Shown here in pieces: positions 1 through 8,851 of a stretch of 64,000 nucleotides of DNA. The stretch covers positions 62,001 to 126,000 of the forward strand of contig CAZCYD010000001.1 in assembly GCA_964502735.1 (NCBI GenBank), read 5' to 3'. Made by a program: the position numbers and the translations under genes. Source of the DNA: JACKAN01 sp964502735 (lineage in GTDB: Bacteria > Bdellovibrionota > Bdellovibrionia > Bdellovibrionales > UBA1609). Each line of letters begins with the position of its first letter. The stretch's first letter is position 1. The notes beneath the pieces are model-generated. The model did not search any database. It was not told the DNA's origin and worked only from the letters and a program-made list of their open reading frames with translations.

Positions 1-1462
1 TTTCTAATAAATTTTTGGCTTCTTGCGTATCAGCCAACATCTCAATGTTAACAATCCCATTCTCAACCTGAACCTTCATTGTGACTTCACCTAACCCATG
101 GGGATTCATCTGAATTCTCATTTCACCCCCACCATTTTTAAGCAAAGCTCGTGCTTGACTTACAACCTCATTAACATTTTCAGATTCTTGCACATCTGTA
201 AGTTGTGGCCGTGATTGAACATGAAACTCTTTAGTAGAGTTATTTCCAGTACCATCATTAATTTTAATACCTTCTGACAGAAGGCCATCAGAGTTGTTAC
301 CGTCTAGACTATCTGAGCTTGCGCGGTCTGAATCTTGTGCATTTTCATTGATTATTCCACCTAAACCTTGTGCCCCAAGCGACTCCCCAATAGTATTATC
401 AAAACCAGATCCAACAACCTCTTTTGCCTCTACCAATGGATTAGGTTCAATATGTTTAATATCTGTAATATTTAAAGATTTTAATACTTCCGGCGATACA
501 TAATTAGAAATATAATGAATTTCCGTATTTGAAGTCTTCCCTAAAGGATTCTCTCCTAAAGTGTTCTCTCCTAAAAGAAAACTATTTTCGTTGTAATCAA
601 TTGGGGTTTTAGTACTGCCATTAATAATGGCTTTTGTGGATAGAACTGTTGCCTGATCGTAATCCATCCCTTTTACACTCTGGTCACCAATTGCACCCAG
701 TGAACCTCCCATAAAAAATTGTGAAGACTTCATGTTGCTGTGATCAGATGAGCCCTGATGGTGGTCACTAATGGGCATATATAAATCTTTTTGGTCAGTT
801 TCTGAAGATTGATCAAGACGAGGTGGATTAACAAAAAAATGATGACTTAATTTTTGAATATCATTCTGAATTTTTTGATTCTGCAAATCCCTCTTGCTCA
901 TTATTTTTATAGAAAGTCCGCTGCCATCACTCTGAAATCTGTCGGCAATCAGCGACGTGTTTGTTTGTTCTAGCATTTCTTGAAAATATTTTTCTGCCTT
1001 TACGGAATTATCTGCACTTAAGTTAAGGTGGCCGATAAGGGTCTTCATAGATTCCTCAGGTGGACTTAACAATTCTTCTTCTGACAAGTTCGAAAATGCA
1101 GAAATTAACTCTTCTGGCTGAATATTTAAATCACTTTTCATCCTGGAAAGAAAAGTCTTAAGTGCAGTTCTCTGCGTTAAACTTTCATCAAAACCAACAA
1201 ATTCTTTTAGAGATGGCTTTACATAACTCTCATTTTTAGAAACTATGCTCTGTTGATTCTGTTCATGTTCAGACTCTCCAACAGCAACACTGCCCAGATT
1301 AGTTCCTGATGTTCCTGATCGCGACTGATACGAATCCTCAGATGAAAGCAAATCTACGAAACCCTTTTCCTCCTTTTGTCCCTCTTTACTGTTAGGGAAG
1401 GAACCTCCAATTTTGTTTGGAAGTGAAGTTATTGATTGTCCTGAGGTTCCAATGATATTCAT
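1..1462 (-). CDS. fliK: Flagellar hook-length control protein FliK (partial, C-terminus outside window)
   Basis: The open frame starts at an ATG (1462-1460) and runs off the left edge, giving at least 487 residues. The first ~390 residues are Ser/Asn/Gln/Glu-rich, low-complexity and cysteine-free, as expected for the export and ruler part of FliK. The last visible ~60 residues (ALLKNGGGEMRIQMNPHGLG, then EVTMKVQVENGIVNIEML) match the conserved FliK C-terminal hook-length domain, which switches export specificity when the hook is complete. It follows the MotE-like gene by about 40 bases and is the last visible gene of the flagellar operon. A short GENTLGENPLG duplication lies mid-protein. The family assignment is firm; the C-terminal end cannot be seen. 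Confidence 0.88.
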   Translation of the reverse strand, partial: MNIIGTSGQSITSLPNKIGGSFPNSKEGQKEEKGFVDLLSSEDSYQSRSGTSGTNLGSVAVGESEHEQNQQSIVSKNESYVKPSLKEFVGFDESLTQRTALKTFLSRMKSDLNIQPEELISAFSNLSEEELLSPPEESMKTLIGHLNLSADNSVKAEKYFQEMLEQTNTSLIADRFQSDGSGLSIKIMSKRDLQNQKIQNDIQKLSHHFFVNPPRLDQSSETDQKDLYMPISDHHQGSSDHSNMKSSQFFMGGSLGAIGDQSVKGMDYDQATVLSTKAIINGSTKTPIDYNENSFLLGENTLGENPLGKTSNTEIHYISNYVSPEVLKSLNITDIKHIEPNPLVEAKEVVGSGFDNTIGESLGAQGLGGIINENAQDSDRASSDSLDGNNSDGLLSEGIKINDGTGNNSTKEFHVQSRPQLTDVQESENVNEVVSQARALLKNGGGEMRIQMNPHGLGEVTMKVQVENGIVNIEMLADTQEAKNLLE

Positions 1463-1502
1463 ATAAAATTTAACCTATCTTTGTAATCCTATCTTTTTAA
1501 TC

Positions 1503-2336
1503 TTATCTTCTTTTATAGCCTGCAAATTTTTCAGTTAGAACTTGAGCCTTTTCAGGCTTAAGTAAATTCAAAATATCTGCCGCATTTTTCTTTTTCATTC
1601 TTCCTAAAATTTCCACAGCAAGATCTTCATTAAGCGTTGCTACAATCTGGGCTGCGTTTTGTGGTTTCATATCTGAATAAAACTCCACCAACTTTTTAAT
1701 CCTTTCTTCGTCGACCTCAACCTTATCTTTTAAAACCTGACCAATTTGCGATCTAATTTCTTCAAGTTTCTTGATTCGATTTTCGATCTCTCTTCTTTGT
1801 TCATGCAATTCGCTCTCCAATTCATTTAATTCTTTTTCTCTAAGGTCTAGTTCTGTTTTTCTATCGTTTAACTTAGTAAAATGATTAATATTTTCTTCTC
1901 TATTTTTTTCACTCGACAAATCTTTATTTGCACTAGACAGCTCATTGCCAGAGGAAATTCTTGCCTCTTTTACACTTTTGTCTGAGGATTTTTTTTCCTC
2001 TACCTTCTCAACAGCTTCACTGATGGCAAATGGACTGATTTCCACTCGGTCGATAAAATTTATCACATAATCAATATTCAAATACCCCCAACCAGCAATT
2101 GACGCACCCAAAGCGAATAAAATAAATAAAGCAAAATTAGATGAAGCGGTATTTCGTCCAGATATATATGGTTTTTTGGATGATGAAGATTGAGGTTTCG
2201 TTGTCCCATGCACGCTATTTATTTTAGCAAAAATTCTATTCCCTCTATTTTTCACCTGTTTCAGTTTCAACTCGACTTTAGATTTTGGTTTATTCTTTTT
2301 TGCAACACGAAAATACTCATTGTAAGAGTTATTCAT
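1503..2336 (-). CDS. MotE-like flagellar protein with MgtE_N-type C-terminal domain
   Basis: This 277-residue protein has a basic N-terminus, one membrane segment near residues 70-90 (ALFILFALGASIAGWGYL), a long charged coiled coil at about 155-210, and a C-terminal ~60-residue MgtE_N-like domain (FYSDMKPQNAAQIVATLNED, then EILGRMKKKNAADILNLL). The same architecture is seen in MotE, a periplasmic chaperone-like partner of MotB in other flagellated bacteria, and in similar proteins encoded beside fliJ. Its start codon directly abuts the fliJ stop (TAAATG), so the two are probably co-translated. The role in motor assembly is inferred from domain order and neighbours; the N-terminal part is not diagnostic. 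Confidence 0.75.
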   Translation of the reverse strand: MNNSYNEYFRVAKKNKPKSKVELKLKQVKNRGNRIFAKINSVHGTTKPQSSSSKKPYISGRNTASSNFALFILFALGASIAGWGYLNIDYVINFIDRVEISPFAISEAVEKVEEKKSSDKSVKEARISSGNELSSANKDLSSEKNREENINHFTKLNDRKTELDLREKELNELESELHEQRREIENRIKKLEEIRSQIGQVLKDKVEVDEERIKKLVEFYSDMKPQNAAQIVATLNEDLAVEILGRMKKKNAADILNLLKPEKAQVLTEKFAGYKRR

Positions 2337-2780
2337 TTACTCGCCCCTCTTGTATCTTGTGGTTACTAGATTATCTATTTCCTTTGTTTCTCGTTTTGTC
2401 TTTTCAATTTTGTATTCTTTAGCTTTTTTTTCTTTTATTTTTTCTAGAATCTTGAATTCCTTAACTGCCTCAATAAATATTTCACGCTTTTCTTCAGCAA
2501 TCATACTAAGTTCTCTTAAACATATTTTTTCTTTTTCAATTCTAATTTTACAACCTTTAATAAACTCATCTAGTCCGGCTAGATATTCAGATTTTTTTCC
2601 CCCGGCTACTTGCTCATTCTCCATATTCTTGCGAGTTGTGTCTATATCTCTCCATAACGAATCTATTTTTTTTAGAGACTGATCTACAGCTAGTTGAGCT
2701 TTCACATATACCTTTCTGGCGTTTTCTTCTTCTCGCTTTCTATTTTTTAACAAAGTCTCCAAACGAAATTCAAACCCCAT
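2337..2780 (-). CDS. fliJ: Flagellar export chaperone FliJ
   Basis: The 147-residue, almost entirely charged helical protein starts MGFEFRLETLLKNRKREEE, the typical FliJ opening, and continues as a predicted two-helix coiled coil to the end. FliJ is the stalk-like subunit that sits in the FliI ATPase ring and couples it to the FlhA export gate in the cytoplasm. Its length matches the family. It lies one base downstream of fliI and directly abuts the MotE-like gene. Sequence conservation in this family is low, so the call rests on the N-terminal motif, helical composition and position between fliI and motE/fliK. Confidence 0.88.
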   Translation of the reverse strand: MGFEFRLETLLKNRKREEENARKVYVKAQLAVDQSLKKIDSLWRDIDTTRKNMENEQVAGGKKSEYLAGLDEFIKGCKIRIEKEKICLRELSMIAEEKREIFIEAVKEFKILEKIKEKKAKEYKIEKTKRETKEIDNLVTTRYKRGE

Positions 2781-2781
2781 C

Positions 2782-4104
2782 TTACACCATCACGAATTTA
2801 GCAATCTCACTAACTCTATTCTGCAGATCTGATCCCTCTCCAACTTTTTGCATTAAAAAACTCTCTATAGGCTTATGACATCTGATAGACATATCTATCT
2901 CATGACTGCTCCCCTCCTTATAAGCACCAATATTAATGAGGTCTTCAGCATCAGCATATGTTGCTAAATTTCTACGCACTTGAGAAGCAAACTGAAGATG
3001 CTCAGGACTTATAACGTTTCCCATAACTCGACTTGAGCTTTGTAATACATCTATAGCCGGGAAATGCCCTTTCTGTGCTAGCTTCCTTGTCAAAACAATA
3101 TGACCATCGACGATAGACCTAACAGAATCGCCAATTGGATCATCCATATCATCACCCTCTACAAGAACTGTATACAGCCCTGTAATACTACCCTTTCCTT
3201 CAAAATTTCCAGCTCGCTCTAAAACTTTTGGCAACATAGTAAATACACTCGGAGTGTAGCCTTTTGTTGCAGGCGGCTCTCCAATGCTTAATCCAATCTC
3301 TCTTTGTGCCATGGCAAAACGAGTAATAGAATCCATCATAAGAAGTACATCTTTTCCTTGTTCACTAAAATATTCAGCTATTGTCGCTGCAAGAAAAGCT
3401 CCTCTCATCCTCAGCAGTGGACTCTGGTCTGACGTTGCTACAATTACAACTGACTTTTTCATCCCTTCAGCGCCCAAGTTATTCTCGATAAACTCGCGAA
3501 CTTCTCGTCCTCTTTCTCCTATTAATGCAATGACATTGACGTCGGCTTTTGTGTTTTTGGCCATCATGCCTAATAAAACAGACTTTCCCACACCTGAGCC
3601 GGCCATAATGCCAACTCGCTGCCCCTTACCAACCGTAATAAGGCCATCAATGGCTCTAATACCTAGTTCTAGAGGCTCTTTAATCGGAGGTCTCCATAGT
3701 GGATTTTTACCCTCATTATACAACTCAAAATCTGTTGAGGCATCAATGCCCCCCTTTTCATCAATTGGCTCTCCCATGGAGTTTATTACTCTTCCTAACA
3801 AATCATCGCTTACTCCAACAAAAGCTCTTGTCTTTAACAATACAATTTTAGCTCCCATCCCTACACCTCTCATTTCTCCTAGAGGCATCATCAGGACTTC
3901 TCTCTGTTTAAAACCCACAACTTCAACTAAAAACGAACTCATCCCTGCAAATGGAAATATTTCGCAAACACTTCCAATGCACGCACCAGGTACATAACCT
4001 TTAATCAAAAATCCTGTTACTTCTGTAACTTTGCCAATGTCTTTGTTGATATTAAGGTTAAAAACTGCATTGAAATATTTATTGAAATTCAATTCAAATG
4101 ACAC
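2782..4104 (-). CDS. fliI: Flagellum-specific ATP synthase FliI
   Basis: The 440-residue protein is a type III export ATPase related to F1-beta. The Walker A loop GSGVGKS is at residues 169-175, the Walker B strand VLLMMDSITRFA places the aspartate near 258, and the family block LIGERGREVREFI is at ~194-206. It energises unfolding and export of flagellar substrates at the cytoplasmic face. The start is a GTG overlapping the fliH stop by one base (TAGTG), preceded by a strong GGGGAGG ribosome-binding site, which supports translational coupling. Length and motif spacing are normal for the family. Confidence 0.97.
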   Translation of the reverse strand: MSFELNFNKYFNAVFNLNINKDIGKVTEVTGFLIKGYVPGACIGSVCEIFPFAGMSSFLVEVVGFKQREVLMMPLGEMRGVGMGAKIVLLKTRAFVGVSDDLLGRVINSMGEPIDEKGGIDASTDFELYNEGKNPLWRPPIKEPLELGIRAIDGLITVGKGQRVGIMAGSGVGKSVLLGMMAKNTKADVNVIALIGERGREVREFIENNLGAEGMKKSVVIVATSDQSPLLRMRGAFLAATIAEYFSEQGKDVLLMMDSITRFAMAQREIGLSIGEPPATKGYTPSVFTMLPKVLERAGNFEGKGSITGLYTVLVEGDDMDDPIGDSVRSIVDGHIVLTRKLAQKGHFPAIDVLQSSSRVMGNVISPEHLQFASQVRRNLATYADAEDLINIGAYKEGSSHEIDMSIRCHKPIESFLMQKVGEGSDLQNRVSEIAKFVMV

Positions 4105-4928
4105 TAGACCTCCCCATTATCATTCTCAGCATCACCAGAGTCATTGGGGTCACCTTCTTTATTTTTCAATTTAGTCTTAGGAATTTTTGACTCTATTGCT
4201 TTCCAAACTTTTTCGAATCTTTGATCCAAACTCGCATCAATAGCTCCATACTTTGTTTCTAATATACAACCACCATCTTCTATATCAGATTGAGCATCAA
4301 TTTTAACATTTTTTAAAATTTCAACTCTTTTATCAAGTTTTTCTCTTAAATCTTGTATAAATTGACTATCATTCAATGAAATTTTTAAAACAACATCCTC
4401 ATCATTCTGCGCAGACTCAAAAACCTGAGCAATAACATTTAATACGACATCGCGATTGCTCTGAATCTCCCTTAATGCAATTTTGCTAGCTATTAGATTA
4501 ATTAATCTTATTATTTTTTCTTCATTACATTCAATTAACTGATTTTGAACTCTGTCAAAAGAATAAAGAAGCTGATCTAATTTATCAATTCTAATTTTTA
4601 AATCACTTGAATGATCCAAATACGCTTTGTCTCTTCCTTCAATAAGCCCCAGCTCATAAGCTTCAGAGTAAGCTTTTTCTTGAACTTCTTTTAATTTTTC
4701 AAGCGCTTCAGTCTCAACTTTAAGTTCTACTTCGCGTTTTTTTAAATCAGTAATTCCAGATTGATCAGCTATAAGTTCACTTAGCTTAAAATCCGAAGAC
4801 TTTTCATTTTGACTCATTAAAAAATTTTTTGCAGACGAATTTACGACCAATGGAAACTCCTGTGGTACATAATTAAACACAAGAGTTTCAGCCTCATCTC
4901 TATTTAATATTTCTCTTTTAAAACTCAC
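4104..4928 (-). CDS. fliH: Flagellar assembly protein FliH
   Basis: This is a 274-residue FliH/YscL-type regulator of the export ATPase. It has a variable N-terminus, a central coiled coil at about 65-130, and the C-terminal FliH domain (VVLNVIAQVFESAQND..., then IEDGGCILETKYGAIDASLD). FliH dimers bind FliI and dock it to the C-ring. The frame can be extended to a TTG at 4955, but the GTG at 4928 is preferred: it has a GGGGA-type ribosome-binding site about eight bases upstream and avoids the hydrophobic ILFLWG stretch. The last base of the stop overlaps the fliI start. It lies between fliG and fliI as in most flagellar operons. Confidence 0.9.
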   Translation of the reverse strand: MSFKREILNRDEAETLVFNYVPQEFPLVVNSSAKNFLMSQNEKSSDFKLSELIADQSGITDLKKREVELKVETEALEKLKEVQEKAYSEAYELGLIEGRDKAYLDHSSDLKIRIDKLDQLLYSFDRVQNQLIECNEEKIIRLINLIASKIALREIQSNRDVVLNVIAQVFESAQNDEDVVLKISLNDSQFIQDLREKLDKRVEILKNVKIDAQSDIEDGGCILETKYGAIDASLDQRFEKVWKAIESKIPKTKLKNKEGDPNDSGDAENDNGEV

Positions 4929-4967
4929 AGAACGTCCCCACAAAAATAAGATCAAATGATTTTATAA

Positions 4968-6005
4968 CTATACAAGTGCATCTTCAGATCCACCTCTAGC
5001 AATAAGAATTTTTCCTTCTTGTTCTAATCTTCTTGCTATATTTACAATTTCGACTTGTGCAGATTCTACATCGGAGAGACGAGATGGACCTAAGCTAGCC
5101 AAATCCTCCTTAAGAAGATTTGCAGCTCTTTGCGATATATTTTTAAATATCTTCTCTCTTATCTCTTCGTTTGCAGTCTTTAATGCCAATAATAATTTAT
5201 CATTTGGAACTTCCTTGAGCAGGGTCTGGATGCCTTTGTCATCAATTTTGATAATATCTTCAAAAACAAACATCAGCTTTCGAATTTCTTCTGCTAGAAT
5301 TGGGTCTTTTTCTTCGATTCGTGACATGATCGAAGTCTCAGTATTTTTATCCATAACGTTAAGCATTTCAGCCACTGGTTGAACTCCACCAAGAGAGGCT
5401 TGCTCAACTGTTCCAATGCTTGACAACTCTCTTTTTAAAACCTGATCCACCTCCGCAATGAGTTCCGGAGCTACGTGGTCTAAACTTGAAAGTCGAAGAA
5501 CAACCTCTGCTTGTAGAGCGTCAGGCAGACGTTTTAGAACCTCTCCTTTCTTTTCAGGTTCTAGATGAGCTAGAATCACAGATATAGTTTGCGGATGCTC
5601 ATTTATCAAAAAATTTGATAATGATTTTGCATCAACCATTTCCAAGCTTTCTAAACTTCTAGATGACGGTGAATTAACATTTAAATGTCCCAAAATTCCT
5701 CTCGCACGTTCTTCACCGACCGCATCAACAACAGTTTCTTTGGATGTAACATCTTCAGAAAAGATATAGTCTTGCGATTCACTTAACATCTCATAATATT
5801 CTTCTAGAACTTTTTTGGTTACTTCTACTGGAACAATTCTGAACTTTTGCATTGCGCTCAGTAGTTTTCTTATGTCTCCATCATCCGTGTGTCTAAACAG
5901 TATTTTTGCAGCTGAAGTCCCTAAGTAGTTTAAAAGAATAGCTGCCTTTTCAAAACCACGAAGTGATTCATAGTTAACATCATCAATTTTTTGTAACTTC
6001 ATCAA
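4968..6005 (-). CDS. fliG: Flagellar motor switch protein FliG
   Basis: The 345-residue protein has the three FliG domains in order: an N-terminal FliF-binding domain (GFEKAAILLNYLGTSAAKIL), the middle domain with the EHPQTISVILAHLEPEKKGEVL signature (FliM binding), and the C-terminal torque domain with conserved charged helices (EIRKLMFVFEDIIKIDD). FliG forms the rotor face that meets the MotA stator. The start ATG overlaps the fliF stop by four bases. Length is typical (330-345), and no key charged segment appears to be missing. Confidence 0.97.
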   Translation of the reverse strand: MMKLQKIDDVNYESLRGFEKAAILLNYLGTSAAKILFRHTDDGDIRKLLSAMQKFRIVPVEVTKKVLEEYYEMLSESQDYIFSEDVTSKETVVDAVGEERARGILGHLNVNSPSSRSLESLEMVDAKSLSNFLINEHPQTISVILAHLEPEKKGEVLKRLPDALQAEVVLRLSSLDHVAPELIAEVDQVLKRELSSIGTVEQASLGGVQPVAEMLNVMDKNTETSIMSRIEEKDPILAEEIRKLMFVFEDIIKIDDKGIQTLLKEVPNDKLLLALKTANEEIREKIFKNISQRAANLLKEDLASLGPSRLSDVESAQVEIVNIARRLEQEGKILIARGGSEDALV

Positions 6006-7651
6006 CTATCCCTCCTCGTTAGCCATAGACTAAATGCACCTGAAGCCTTTTCTTCTTCCGTCTCCATTAACGCCATTATTCTCTCTTTTAAGAGTTCACT
6101 TTCTGCTTTATCAGGATCAATTGAGTCTTCCATTAGAGGTAATGCTCCTTGCATTCCCGGCAGTGTATTATCGACAGACTGAAGTTCTTCTAACTCTTCA
6201 ATTGTCCTTGGCAACATATCTTCCACAGTGTCTTGAAAGGAGTCAGTTATCCAACGCATAAATGGACGAACAACAATAAGGAAAAATAAAGCCAAACTAA
6301 ATCCCAACAATGACCACTTGAATAACGCATGTAAAAGTTTTTTTCTTTCAAGAGTTGAGAGAATCTTATCAGAATCTGAAAAATCATATTTCGAGAACTG
6401 AACATTTTCTATTTTAACAGTATCTCCTCTCTTTGCATTATAACCTATTGCGCTCTTTACTATCTCTTCAAACTGCTTAATTTCTTCTGGTGTTCGCGGA
6501 TTCCAATCCTCCTTAACACTGCCATCTTCAAGAATTGTTTTATTTATCTTGCCATCTACAATTACGGCCACACTAATTTGTTCAATACCACCAGCGGCTT
6601 CCAAAATATTTTTAACTGTCTTTGGTACCGCAAAATTTTGTGTTTTTAATTCTTTTTTAACATTTTGTTTAAAACCTACTTCTCCCCTATCTTCTGCTCC
6701 AGGAAGGTTAGCACGAGCGCCAGGAATTCCCACAGGATTTGTTCTTGCTCCATCTAAAAGCTCCTCTTCAGTTGTTTGGCTTCTTATTGCTGTGGAGTCC
6801 GCATCTACTAACTCTTGAACTGTTGAGATTTTTTTTGCATTCAAATTAGCAAAGACTTGAGCCTCAACTTTTCCCTCTCCAACTACTCGGGATAACATTC
6901 CCTCAATTCTTTCTTTTAGTTTTCCCTCTATTTTTCCTTTTAATTCTAATAGATCTGATGCCTCTCTTGAATTCCCTGTGCCCGACTGCGACAATTGGCG
7001 ACCTTCTGAATCAACAACAGTAACCCTTTCAGGGCTCATATTTTCTACAGCACTAGCTACAATATGTGTTATGCCGTTGACTTGATCTTGGGTTAGTTTT
7101 TTACCTGGGTAGAGTTCGATAATTACAGACGCTGAAGGCTCTCCCTCTTCTTCAAGGAAAGTTTTCTTTGGAGGTAGGGCAAGTACAATTTTACTGTTTT
7201 TTACCGAGCTTATCGTGTTAATTGCACGCATCAACTCACCTTGCAAAGCTCTTTGATAGTTAACTCTTTGAGCATAAGATGTCACACCAAAGTCTTGCTT
7301 TTCAAATAATTCCAGTCCAATGGTGCCAAGTTTTGTTGTTCCCAGCTCTGACATAATAGACATTTGTGTAGAGTGTAACATCTCTTGAGGGACCAAGACT
7401 GTACTGCCTTTCTCATCTAGTTTAAAAGGAATATTTTTCTGTCTCAACTTATCTACAACAAGTGGGAGTTGGTCTGGAGGCACATTCCTAAATAGGACTC
7501 CATGGTTTGAACCTGAAACCATTACAGTCACTACCACTATCGCAACAAGCACAATCATACTAGCCATCAACATGGACATTCTTTTTACTGGCGACAGATT
7601 TTTAAAATACTCATTAAACTGTACTACAATATTTCCAATAACTTTTTGCAT
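6002..7651 (-). CDS. fliF: Flagellar MS-ring protein FliF
   Basis: This 549-residue protein has a first membrane span at about residues 25-45, a large periplasmic ring-building region (YscJ/FliF domain, e.g. SVIIELYPGKKLTQDQV), a second span at about 443-461, and a short cytoplasmic tail rich in acidic residues ending LWLTRRDS that would bind FliG. FliF oligomerises in the inner membrane to form the MS-ring, the base on which the rotor and export gate assemble. It lies three bases after fliE and overlaps fliG by four bases. It matches the family in length and architecture. Confidence 0.97.
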   Translation of the reverse strand: MQKVIGNIVVQFNEYFKNLSPVKRMSMLMASMIVLVAIVVVTVMVSGSNHGVLFRNVPPDQLPLVVDKLRQKNIPFKLDEKGSTVLVPQEMLHSTQMSIMSELGTTKLGTIGLELFEKQDFGVTSYAQRVNYQRALQGELMRAINTISSVKNSKIVLALPPKKTFLEEEGEPSASVIIELYPGKKLTQDQVNGITHIVASAVENMSPERVTVVDSEGRQLSQSGTGNSREASDLLELKGKIEGKLKERIEGMLSRVVGEGKVEAQVFANLNAKKISTVQELVDADSTAIRSQTTEEELLDGARTNPVGIPGARANLPGAEDRGEVGFKQNVKKELKTQNFAVPKTVKNILEAAGGIEQISVAVIVDGKINKTILEDGSVKEDWNPRTPEEIKQFEEIVKSAIGYNAKRGDTVKIENVQFSKYDFSDSDKILSTLERKKLLHALFKWSLLGFSLALFFLIVVRPFMRWITDSFQDTVEDMLPRTIEELEELQSVDNTLPGMQGALPLMEDSIDPDKAESELLKERIMALMETEEEKASGAFSLWLTRRDS

Positions 7652-7654
7652 ATT

Positions 7655-7984
7655 CTACACCTGCATCTTCATAATTTCTTGATAAGCATCGATTATTTTA
7701 TTTCTTACTTTCACCATTAATTTTAGCGCTATATCTGCCTTCTCTGTAGCAATCATAACATCTGGAATATTCTTGCTTTCTCCAGTTGCCAATTGCTGCA
7801 TTTTAGCATCAGCAACTTTTTGCATTTGATTGACCTCTTTAATTGAATCTTTCAATGTATCTGCAAACGTTTTACCACTTTCCCCTTCAAGCGAAGTAGA
7901 TTTATTATTTTGTGTTCTGATTTGACTGGTTGTTTTTCCGGTTTTAAGAAGCTTGTCCGATACTGATACTGTTAATCCATCCAT
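7655..7984 (-). CDS. fliE: Flagellar hook-basal body protein FliE
   Basis: This is a 109-residue small helical protein with the FliE C-terminal signature (ATEKADIALKLMVKVRNKII, then DAYQEIMKMQV). FliE joins the MS-ring and the proximal rod and is among the first substrates exported. It sits between flgC and fliF, spaced 13 bases after flgC and three before fliF, the conserved flgBC-fliEFG order. The disordered first ~50 residues are normal for the family. Confidence 0.94.
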   Translation of the reverse strand: MDGLTVSVSDKLLKTGKTTSQIRTQNNKSTSLEGESGKTFADTLKDSIKEVNQMQKVADAKMQQLATGESKNIPDVMIATEKADIALKLMVKVRNKIIDAYQEIMKMQV

Positions 7985-7997
7985 ATTTTAATTCCTC

Positions 7998-8438
7998 TTA
8001 TTGTCCTAACTCAAGTGCTGATATCGCCATGTCTTTGGTTGCTTGCATTGCAGAGATATTAGCCTCGTAGGCTCTTGTAGCTTGAATCATATTTGCCATC
8101 TCTTCCATTAAGTTTATATTCGGATAGGCTACATATCCTTGTTCATTAGCATCTGGGTGATCTGGCTCATATTTTAACAATGGGGCTGATCTATCAACAG
8201 CAACATCTGTAACTTGAACTCTTTGCAAATTTCTATCTGGTTGACTCATAAGAATTTCCCCAAATGATTTAGCTTCGGGAATGGCTTCAAAAACAACGTC
8301 TTTGCGTCTATAAGGCCCCCCTTCTGGAGTGCGCGTTGTATTGATATTAGCAATATTGCTAGAGATGGTATTCATTCTCATTCTCTGAGCAGTTAATCCG
8401 CTGCTAGATATATTCATTGATTTTGAAAAATCCATCAT
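7998..8438 (-). CDS. flgC: Flagellar proximal rod protein FlgC
   Basis: The 146-residue rod protein has an N-terminal rod-family motif (SGLTAQRMRMNTISSNIANI) and the C-terminal VNLMEEMANMIQATRAYEAN-like helix (here INLMEEMANMIQATRAYEAN). FlgC polymerises with FlgB and FlgF in the proximal rod that crosses the periplasm. The start overlaps the flgB stop by four bases. Length is typical (134-150 residues). Confidence 0.96.
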   Translation of the reverse strand: MMDFSKSMNISSSGLTAQRMRMNTISSNIANINTTRTPEGGPYRRKDVVFEAIPEAKSFGEILMSQPDRNLQRVQVTDVAVDRSAPLLKYEPDHPDANEQGYVAYPNINLMEEMANMIQATRAYEANISAMQATKDMAISALELGQ

Positions 8439-8851
8439 CTACCTCCTTCAGAGGCAACATATTTGAGGGCTGCCATTTTCTTGTTAATTAGCTTTAATGC
8501 TGCTTTATAAAGAATCGTATTTTCAGCAAGCTTTGCCATTTCTTTTTCTAAATCGACCGTATTTCCATCATTCCCCAAACTTATATCAGGATCATCATAA
8601 ACATCTGCTTTTAGTCTTGAAATTGCTCCTCTTCCAACAGGAAAATGGTCCCCATGATCAGTATTCATTTTGTTCAGCCCACTAATATCAATTGCACGTG
8701 ACAAGGCGTCTTCAAAATCAACTTTTTTGGCTTTGTAGCCTGGAGTTTCAGCATTTGCAATATTACTTGAGACAACATTGTTTCTTAAAAGTCTAAAATT
8801 TACGGATGCGCTTAAGGCGTCAGTTGTTTTGTCGAAAATACCTTTACTCAT
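8435..8851 (-). CDS. flgB: Flagellar proximal rod protein FlgB
   Basis: The 138-residue rod protein contains the conserved rod segment NNVVSSNIANAETPGYKAKK near residues 24-43 and a C-terminal helix (VDLEKEMAKLAENTILYKAA). FlgB is the first rod subunit distal to FliE. Its start lies inside the last codons of the upstream sigma-54 activator gene (8-base overlap), indicating one transcript. Length and motifs match the family. Confidence 0.95.
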   Translation of the reverse strand: MSKGIFDKTTDALSASVNFRLLRNNVVSSNIANAETPGYKAKKVDFEDALSRAIDISGLNKMNTDHGDHFPVGRGAISRLKADVYDDPDISLGNDGNTVDLEKEMAKLAENTILYKAALKLINKKMAALKYVASEGGR